NCBI GenBank assembly: GCA_045632125.1
Contig: JAZQWC010000003.1
Coordinates: forward strand, 1 to 38,064
Reading direction: 5' to 3'
Source of the DNA: CALWPV01 sp045632125
Lineage (GTDB): Bacteria; Bacillota; Clostridia; Lachnospirales; Bianqueaceae
DNA: 38,064 bases
Part shown: in pieces, positions 32,915 through 38,064 of the stretch
How positions within the stretch are numbered: the first letter of the stretch is position 1
How the letters are laid out: the number at the start of each line of letters is the position of its first letter
Notes under the pieces: model-generated
The model's database searches: none
What the model saw: only the letters and a program-made list of their open reading frames with translations
Told to the model about the DNA's origin: nothing
Made by a program: the position numbers and the translations under genes

Positions 32915-32943
32915 AGTATACCATCCGTATTTTTCTTTGTCAA
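32915..32943 (-). promoter_or_regulatory. glp operon promoter
   Basis: Minus-strand -35 TTGACA (32938-32943), 17-base spacer, -10 TATACT (32915-32920). The leader is about 90 bases. Confidence 0.85.
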
Positions 32944-32964
32944 TGCTTATTCCGCAAAGCTTTC

Positions 32965-33315
32965 CGTACTTGGTTACCCGTTATTGATGTGTAAAATTCC
33001 CATCAACTACCATCATATTCCTTTTCTTTTTCCATTTCCAACATATGACTACTATTCTCTCTGTTGTATCTTTCCTTTCGCTCATCCAAACTACTATTTT
33101 ACCCGTTCTCCTTTCATATTTTCCCATATTTACTCCGCATTTACCCGTTATTACTTTTGCACTTTATTTTTTAACTCGTTTTTTAGTAGTTACATCTTTG
33201 GATGCCTTTTACTAACTCGTAAAATACCCGTTATCGTTTACTCACACTCCTTTTAACGGCCATTTTAGTAGTTAGCTAATATCGAATTCGCCTAACTACT
33301 ATTTTAAAATTTTGC
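32965..33315. repeat. non-coding AT-rich region with degenerate short repeats
   Basis: About 350 bases without a gene. On the plus strand pyrimidine-rich sequence contains ACCCGTT four times, ACTCGT twice, and forms of AACTACTATTTTA or its complement at least five times. The last two form an inverted pair, TAGTAGTTAG (33266-33275) and CTAACTACTA (33292-33301). I see no promoter, RNA family or open frame of quality; it may be remains of a duplicated regulatory or mobile sequence. Confidence 0.5.
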
Positions 33316-33340
33316 AAATAAAAAAACTGACTTTCGTCAG
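33316..33340 (-). terminator. intrinsic terminator after the PD-(D/E)XK gene
   Basis: CTGAC-GAAA-GTCAG (33327-33340) followed by TTTTTTTATTT on the minus strand. Confidence 0.75.
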
Positions 33341-33420
33341 CCTATCAAAGCACTTGGGACGGACCTGTTTGTCATTTGCCTATCAAGTGTCCTCTCCTCT
33401 GCAAAGGTCTGTCCCCTCTG
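33341..33420. repeat. REP-like imperfect palindrome
   Basis: GGGACGGACC (33356-33365) and GGTCTGTCCC (33406-33415) are inverted copies with one mismatch; TGTTTGTCATTTGC lies between. This wording (GGGACGGACCTGTTTGTCA) recalls short palindromes spread in many bacterial genomes, often beside REP-associated tyrosine transposases. No transposase is present here. Confidence 0.5.
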
Positions 33421-33432
33421 CAGCCTCTATTT

Positions 33433-34209
33433 TTATGTCAACTCATATAATTCGATTACACGCCGGATCTCCGCATGACTCAATGTTCCATTTTTATCAA
33501 ATGTTAATATTAGATTTTTCGAACGGGTAAAACCACACTTTTCATACTCGCGGACCTTCCATTCATGCTTTGCCATGTAATCCGGATCCTCTGGAAGACC
33601 CACGTGCTCCCACAACACGATCGAACCATCCTTCTTTCGAATCGTAAAATCCGGTTTCACAACTATGCCATTTGCGACACGAAACTCCTGTTCATAACTA
33701 TAATCGATCTCCAGAGCAAACATGGTATCCGCAATACTCACTTCCGACTTTGATGCTACCATATCTCCCTTATCCGTCATATGACGATAATTCGAACTAT
33801 ACTTTTTCACTCCGGCCACTGCCATCGCCGCCTGCTTACGCGCTTCTTCCTCTCGCATATTCTGCTTCGCCAGTTCATAGCTTTCCCACACCGTTTCCCA
33901 ACGTCTGCCAAGGACACGCAAAATCCGCTTCAACTTGCGAAAATAGGCCCGCACTTCCTGTAGCCTTTTTAACCATCCCTGCATCTCACGAATCTGCCGG
34001 CGAACTTCTTCAACTTCCCCCTTCTTCACATACCGATGCTTCTGCCTGCCATTTTCCCGAACCTGCCAATACGCATATCGCTTTCCCGGCCCCTTCCACA
34101 CAATGCATCCCGGCGAATGCGGCAGCAGCGCCGCCAGTTTCTGCATTCGCAGATATACCAGCAGCGCCGCCTCACACGTCTCCGTTACATAACTTTTTTC
34201 ATCAAACAT
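33433..34209 (-). CDS. PD-(D/E)XK-type nuclease-fold protein, uncharacterised
   Basis: A 258-residue protein. Residues 65-130 are a charged coiled-coil helix region. The C-terminal 110 residues have E156 in SKSEVSIAD, D187 in VVKPDFTI and a WEHVG motif at 200-204, the order and spacing of a restriction-endonuclease-like fold in which the usual (D/E)xK reads ExV/ExH; the WEHxG form occurs at the end of some helicases and phage-type nucleases. It stands alone, with AAGGAAGG before the ATG, a terminator after it, and a REP-like palindrome beyond. Function unknown; DNA or RNA cleavage is a fold-based guess. Confidence 0.6.
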   Translation of the reverse strand: MFDEKSYVTETCEAALLVYLRMQKLAALLPHSPGCIVWKGPGKRYAYWQVRENGRQKHRYVKKGEVEEVRRQIREMQGWLKRLQEVRAYFRKLKRILRVLGRRWETVWESYELAKQNMREEEARKQAAMAVAGVKKYSSNYRHMTDKGDMVASKSEVSIADTMFALEIDYSYEQEFRVANGIVVKPDFTIRKKDGSIVLWEHVGLPEDPDYMAKHEWKVREYEKCGFTRSKNLILTFDKNGTLSHAEIRRVIELYELT

Positions 34210-34257
34210 CTGGTCACCTTCCTTATTCTAAAATATGTACGTGACCATTCTAAAAAC

Positions 34258-35220
34258 TTATTCGGCCGCAGCCTGGATCTCCAGCACCTGACGCTGGGAC
34301 TCCAAAATGAACTTTGTGTTCATCATAGTCGGCACACCCTGGATCTCCTGCATGAAAGCTGCCAAATAATCAATGGCAATGGGCTCACATTCAAGGATCT
34401 CCTCATGATCAGTGAACCAGTGAATGCAGTTCTCCGACAGACGGAAATTCATCATACCCTTCGTGCCCCAGAAATAGAAATTCCAGTACGTAGGCAGCAG
34501 ACCCTTCGTTACCGGAGCCGCATAGGTTACGTCGGAAAGCAAGGACATATTGTCCATCTCAATCATAAACTGAGCCGCATCCATAAAGTTCGGAGCCTTC
34601 TCCGCATATGCATTCCAAGTTTTGGCACAGTTGATCTTGGTCAGATTCTTGCCGGTCAAATAGCGCACCAAGTCAATACCATGAATGGCAATATCGTTAA
34701 TGGTGCCGCCCTGCTTGCCCTCTTCAAAATACCATTTCGGACGATTTTCAAAATTGAGTGCGTGCTGACCGGTAAAGGAAGCGGTGTAGATCTCGCCCAG
34801 TTCACCGGCTTCGATCATTTCCTTCGCCTTCTGCACCTGAGCCATATAGCGCAGATCCAGCATGCAGCAAAGCTGCAAACCCTTCTCGGCTACCAATCTT
34901 TCGATCTCGTCCAGTTCCTCCAAAGAAGTACACAGAGGCTTGTCGCAGATCACATGTTTGCCGGCTTTCAGCGCCGCAATGATCATGCCGCCTCTCTTCT
35001 GGAAATAGTCACCAATGGCGATAGCTTCTACAGTGGGATCCTGCAGCACTTCCTCGTAATTATTGTACGTAAAGGTAGTGCCGGTCATTTTTTCCGCCTC
35101 GCGGCGAGCTTCTTCATTCTCCTCGCAGCAGCCGGTAATGGTTACATCCGGATTTTCCTGTGCGGTTTTATAAAGGCCATAAATGTGGCTATGGCGAAAT
35201 CCTGCAAATGCAATATTCAT
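34258..35220 (-). CDS. Gfo/Idh/MocA family oxidoreductase
   Basis: A 320-residue NAD(P)-dependent sugar or polyol dehydrogenase-type protein. Rossmann start MNIAFAGFRHSHIYGLY has a divergent loop (GFRHSH in place of GxGxxG). The EKP-type motif is CDKPLC near 95, and the catalytic-helix DxxxH appears as INDIAIHGIDLVRYLTG near 175. GGGAGG precedes the ATG. It has its own promoter directly after the aldo/keto reductase gene. The substrate is likely a sugar derivative; nothing more specific is visible. Confidence 0.88.
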   Translation of the reverse strand: MNIAFAGFRHSHIYGLYKTAQENPDVTITGCCEENEEARREAEKMTGTTFTYNNYEEVLQDPTVEAIAIGDYFQKRGGMIIAALKAGKHVICDKPLCTSLEELDEIERLVAEKGLQLCCMLDLRYMAQVQKAKEMIEAGELGEIYTASFTGQHALNFENRPKWYFEEGKQGGTINDIAIHGIDLVRYLTGKNLTKINCAKTWNAYAEKAPNFMDAAQFMIEMDNMSLLSDVTYAAPVTKGLLPTYWNFYFWGTKGMMNFRLSENCIHWFTDHEEILECEPIAIDYLAAFMQEIQGVPTMMNTKFILESQRQVLEIQAAAE

Positions 35221-35250
35221 GTTTGTTCCTCCCGGAAATGTATTATGTCC

Positions 35251-35279
35251 ACTATAGCACGGGCCTGTGGCTTTGTCAA
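35251..35279 (-). promoter_or_regulatory. promoter of the Gfo/Idh/MocA gene
   Basis: Minus-strand -35 TTGACA (35274-35279), 17-base spacer, -10 TATAGT (35251-35256), starting one base after the preceding stop codon. Confidence 0.8.
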
Positions 35280-36422
35280 TTAAGCAAACAAGGCTGCTGC
35301 TTTTTCCATGCGTTCGGTGATCTTCACACCGAAGGGACAGCGGGTTTCACAGCCGCCGCAGCCTACGCAATTGGAGGCAGTGGCATTCAAAGCTTCATAA
35401 TGCGCCTTTACAGAAGAAGGCACTTCCGGCTGCATCACGGCCAGATCATAGAGTTTATTGACCATGGCAATATCAATGTCCATGGGACAGGGTTTGCAAT
35501 GTCCACAGTAGGTGCACTGTCCGGTATAGGCATGTTTGGGCGCTTCGGCCAAGGCGGACGCATAGTCCTTTTCCTCTGCACTGGCGGTATCGTAATGGGC
35601 AATATCCTCCAGCTGCTCCGGAGTATCCAGGCCCACCATCACCGCTGCCACCGCGGGACGGGTCAGGCAATAATGCAGGCACTGCATGGGAGTCAGTGCA
35701 ATACCAAAGGGAGAACGCTTCGCATCAAACAGGCGGCCGCCGGCATAGCCCTTCATTACGGTAATTCCCACATCCAGCTGCTCACAAAGCTTATAGAGCT
35801 CTGCACGTTCCGGATCAATACCGCCTTCCGCTGCCTCAAACTTTTCATCGGAGTAAGCATCCTCTTCTTCGCTGGCCGGCAGCATATCGAAGGCCGGATT
35901 GATACTAAAGAGTAGCATTTCCACAAAGCCGCTTTCCGCCGCCTTACGGGCAATCTTCGGATTATGGGTACTCAAACCGATATGGCGGATGGTACCCGCT
36001 TCCTTCAGCTGCAGCACATACTGCAGGAAGGGACCATTTACAATGTCATTCCAGTCGGATTCCTGATCCACATAGTGGATCATACCCAGATCAATATAGT
36101 CCGTCTGCATACGGGTCAGCAGATCCTCAAAGGCGGGCTTTACATAGGCCAGATCACGGGTACGCACATACTGACCATCCTGCCAGGTGGAACCAATGTG
36201 ACCCTGAATGTACCACTTTTCACGACGGCCGGCAATGGCCAAACCGATGTTGGTGCGCACATTGGGTTCGGACATCCAGCAATCCAAAATATTCACACCC
36301 TTTGCTTCGCAGGCTTCGATCACCGCTTTGCACTCCTCGGTGTTATGGCGCTCCAGCCACTCACCACCCAGGCCGATCTCACTCACCATCAGGCCGGTTT
36401 TTCCTAAACGTCTATAGTTCAT
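35280..36422 (-). CDS. aldo/keto reductase-like protein with two 4Fe-4S motifs
   Basis: A 380-residue protein: AKR barrel (1-300) plus a C-terminal ferredoxin-like domain with CTYCGHCKPCP and CVGCGGCETRCP, each able to hold a [4Fe-4S] cluster. Of the AKR tetrad, D47 (ILDCW) and H116 (GMIHYVD) are present, but the Tyr normally five residues after the Asp is missing and the Lys position is H75 (YIQGHIG). So it is probably not an ordinary NADPH reductase; the clusters may supply electrons instead. It follows the phosphorylase gene by 2 bases and shares its transcript. Confidence 0.85.
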   Translation of the reverse strand: MNYRRLGKTGLMVSEIGLGGEWLERHNTEECKAVIEACEAKGVNILDCWMSEPNVRTNIGLAIAGRREKWYIQGHIGSTWQDGQYVRTRDLAYVKPAFEDLLTRMQTDYIDLGMIHYVDQESDWNDIVNGPFLQYVLQLKEAGTIRHIGLSTHNPKIARKAAESGFVEMLLFSINPAFDMLPASEEEDAYSDEKFEAAEGGIDPERAELYKLCEQLDVGITVMKGYAGGRLFDAKRSPFGIALTPMQCLHYCLTRPAVAAVMVGLDTPEQLEDIAHYDTASAEEKDYASALAEAPKHAYTGQCTYCGHCKPCPMDIDIAMVNKLYDLAVMQPEVPSSVKAHYEALNATASNCVGCGGCETRCPFGVKITERMEKAAALFA

Positions 36423-36424
36423 AT

Positions 36425-37228
36425 TTATTTCTCCTCGATTTCACAAATAATCTTTAACAATTCCGGTATCCACTTCTGTCGGCACCTGTGATAATGGGCC
36501 AATTCTTCTTCGGTACGATTGACCAGAGCAATGTCGGCGGCGGAATTATCGGATACACATAAAAGGGCAATGCCTTGTTTTTCCATCATGCGCATACACT
36601 CATAAAAGGCCGAAGTCTCCATTTCGATCAGCTCCGCTCCGGTGGCCAGGATCTCATCCAGGTGAGAATATTCGCAAATTACGTTATCGGTACAAAACAC
36701 CTTCCGTTTTGCCATTTTGATTCCCTGCTCGGCAGCTTTTTCGATTACCTTATCCACAAAATCCATGTTATGAGGACGCACGGTTCGTCCGAAAGCCGTT
36801 GGTTCCAGCTTTTCACCCAAATAAATATTGCCGCTTACATAGGCATAGGATTCCAGGGGAGTTGCCAAAGAACCCAGCTGAATCTCCTTTTTCAGTGCTC
36901 CCACGGCACCCATGAACACGATTTTATTGGTGGGTACGTTGGTGAGCATCAGCAGATGATCGATCAGATTGGCCGCACTGCTGGCACACTGAATCCAGCC
37001 GATTTTATAGCCGGCAAACTTAACAACATAAGAACTCACATAGGCGTGCTGCGATCTTTGTTCTACTTCGTATTCATAGTTCTTTAGGATCTTTTCTGCC
37101 GTCCACGACGGCGCAATTACATACAGGTCCATGGGTTCATCCGATGCGATGCTGAACATACTGAATAACAGGTCATCGGTTTTATTATACTTCTGCGCGG
37201 TCTGCAGAATTTTTTGAGCTTGATTCAT
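36425..37228 (-). CDS. nucleoside phosphorylase family protein
   Basis: A 267-residue PNP_UDP_1-family enzyme. GAVGALKKEIQLG is the phosphate/base region, IEMETSAFYECM the nucleoside ribose-binding ME-x-ET motif, and VSDNSAAD the base-contact aspartate. Family members split nucleosides with phosphate; purine, uridine or a related nucleoside cannot be chosen. GAAAGGACG precedes the ATG. It is located between a URO-D-like gene (23 bases upstream) and the AKR-like gene, an unusual setting for a nucleoside phosphorylase. Confidence 0.85.
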   Translation of the reverse strand: MNQAQKILQTAQKYNKTDDLLFSMFSIASDEPMDLYVIAPSWTAEKILKNYEYEVEQRSQHAYVSSYVVKFAGYKIGWIQCASSAANLIDHLLMLTNVPTNKIVFMGAVGALKKEIQLGSLATPLESYAYVSGNIYLGEKLEPTAFGRTVRPHNMDFVDKVIEKAAEQGIKMAKRKVFCTDNVICEYSHLDEILATGAELIEMETSAFYECMRMMEKQGIALLCVSDNSAADIALVNRTEEELAHYHRCRQKWIPELLKIICEIEEK

Positions 37229-37251
37229 TTTCGTCCTTTCTTGTGTATCAC

Positions 37252-38064
37252 TTACATATTCTTACGCATATATTCCAGCAGATCCTCTGCCTCGTCTTCG
37301 CTCTTGGCAAAGGTGACATAGCATACCTTCGTGGGCGACAGTTCTTTAAAGTGGGCTTTGATCTCGGCAGGGCTCCAGTCATTGATGTACAGACCCTTGC
37401 CTGCCTTTTGGATCCGTTTCAGCAGGTCAATCCAATTGGAAGAATTGGGCTGTCCCGCGCCAGGAAGCCATTGCACCACATCAATTTCCGGAATCTGCAG
37501 AATGTTTTCCATGTGCGGCAGAGCCGGAACCCCATCGAAATGATAGGAACAGTGGGTATGCTTGGAAGCCTCTTCCTGAATATATGGATAGATATAACGT
37601 TCACCCATGTTGGGGCCGCAGATCGCTGCAAAATCGCACTGTACCGTGGCAAAGGATTCCTTACTGTACAGCCAGTGCCAGCCGATGTGGCCTCGTTCGT
37701 CGAACTTACCGGCCTTGGCAGCCGCCTGAATGATGGGATTGTAATATTTCTGCACCTGTTTGAGTGCACGTTCCACCTCATCCGGCTCATCATACAGATC
37801 ATAACACAGATCCATCGCCCCCCGCAGAGCACTTAGGGCATCCATGTTAGAATGCATATCGGGAGCGGAAAGCAGGAACTTGCCCTCGGAATATTTTGCA
37901 GCATATTCCATGAACCGCAGATAGCGGGCATAGTTTCCCTCCGGACTTTCATCCATAATACCGGAAAATTCGCTCCAATCCTGTACAATGGGCTCAACCC
38001 AGGTAGTATCGATTTCCTTTCCGCCGGAAGTCACAATGGGAGCGCCAAAGAAAGAGGCAAACAT
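37252..38064 (-). CDS. uroporphyrinogen decarboxylase-family protein, 5' end missing
   Basis: The visible 270 residues continue to the window edge; the apparent Met at the edge need not be the start, since family members have about 350-400 residues. SEGKFLLSAPDMHSNMDALSALRG, GERYIYPYIQEEASKHTHCSYHFDG and GAGQPNSSNW fit the URO-D/MtaA barrel. In heme-free operons of gut anaerobes this family is mostly methyltransferase-like and not a heme enzyme. It shares a transcript with the nucleoside phosphorylase and AKR-like genes. Confidence 0.75.
   Translation of the reverse strand: MFASFFGAPIVTSGGKEIDTTWVEPIVQDWSEFSGIMDESPEGNYARYLRFMEYAAKYSEGKFLLSAPDMHSNMDALSALRGAMDLCYDLYDEPDEVERALKQVQKYYNPIIQAAAKAGKFDERGHIGWHWLYSKESFATVQCDFAAICGPNMGERYIYPYIQEEASKHTHCSYHFDGVPALPHMENILQIPEIDVVQWLPGAGQPNSSNWIDLLKRIQKAGKGLYINDWSPAEIKAHFKELSPTKVCYVTFAKSEDEAEDLLEYMRKNM

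Noticed and set aside
32818..32943. Signal peptide on the GDPD protein
   Set aside because: The hydrophobic run is the translated poly-T terminator of the leader; AGGAGG precedes the ATG at 32817.
34036..35283. 415-residue open frame on the plus strand
   Set aside because: Shadow of the Gfo/Idh/MocA gene and the nuclease-fold gene.
37252..38064. Heme biosynthesis gene hemE
   Set aside because: No other heme gene is near and the sequence fits the broader URO-D/MtaA family; the 5' end is missing.

Overview
The window reads as a chromosomal segment of an anaerobic gut-type Clostridia, most likely Lachnospiraceae. The grounds are AGGAGG-type ribosome binding sites, a T-box leader, GlpP-type antitermination, a feoA-feoB-FeoB-associated cysteine-rich operon, a 6S RNA beside rarA, and cytoplasmic GH95-type glycoside hydrolases. 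Genus cannot be fixed from the sequence. No rRNA, tRNA, transposase, phage gene or CRISPR array was found. Most genes are on the minus strand.

Left part (1-9158). A 320-base non-coding stretch holds six hairpin units at 52-54 base spacing, then an XRE/zinc-ribbon regulator. Next comes a seven-gene minus-strand operon with a clear promoter at 9188-9216 and terminator at 1408-1455: MBL-fold hydrolase, a family of unknown function, two DegT-type aminotransferase homologues (the second short and altered at the active site), an FGGY (xylulokinase-like) kinase, DUF4867, and an L-fucose/L-arabinose isomerase-family protein. Isomerase plus kinase says ketose phosphorylation; two aminotransferase homologues do not belong to any standard fucose or pentose pathway. 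This is the best candidate here for an undescribed catabolic route.

Carbohydrate part (9294-15794). A Dabb protein is divergent. Then a minus-strand operon encodes a DUF6273-like lipoprotein with a frameshifted 3' end, a MalY/PatB-type aminotransferase, a GH95 alpha-L-fucosidase with all catalytic residues, a DUF1349 protein and a WbsX/GH99-like protein. The enzymes lack signal peptides, and no sugar transporter is present.

Core part (15833-26867). feoA-feoB-FeoB-associated protein, with three related palindromes that look like metal-repressor operators. A phenylacetate-CoA ligase and double-ACT protein under a T-box whose specifier reads UUC (Phe). 6S RNA next to rarA. lysA. A HAD phosphatase divergent from a GNAT/P-loop kinase pair, with interlocked promoters. 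A second P-loop kinase.

Glycerol-3-phosphate part (26868-32943). GDPD, GlpA-like dehydrogenase with a [2Fe-2S] C-terminus, a GlpB-like flavoprotein, a DUF1667 Fe-S protein, then a terminator, glpP and a large FAD oxidoreductase. The promoter is followed by a leader terminator, as expected of a GlpP target, and a second terminator sits just before glpP.

Right part (32944-38064). A repeat-rich AT-rich intergenic region, a REP-like palindrome, a solitary PD-(D/E)XK-type nuclease-fold protein, a Gfo/Idh/MocA oxidoreductase, and an operon of a URO-D-like protein (cut by the window edge), a nucleoside phosphorylase-family protein and a ferredoxin-like aldo/keto reductase homologue lacking the AKR Tyr and Lys.
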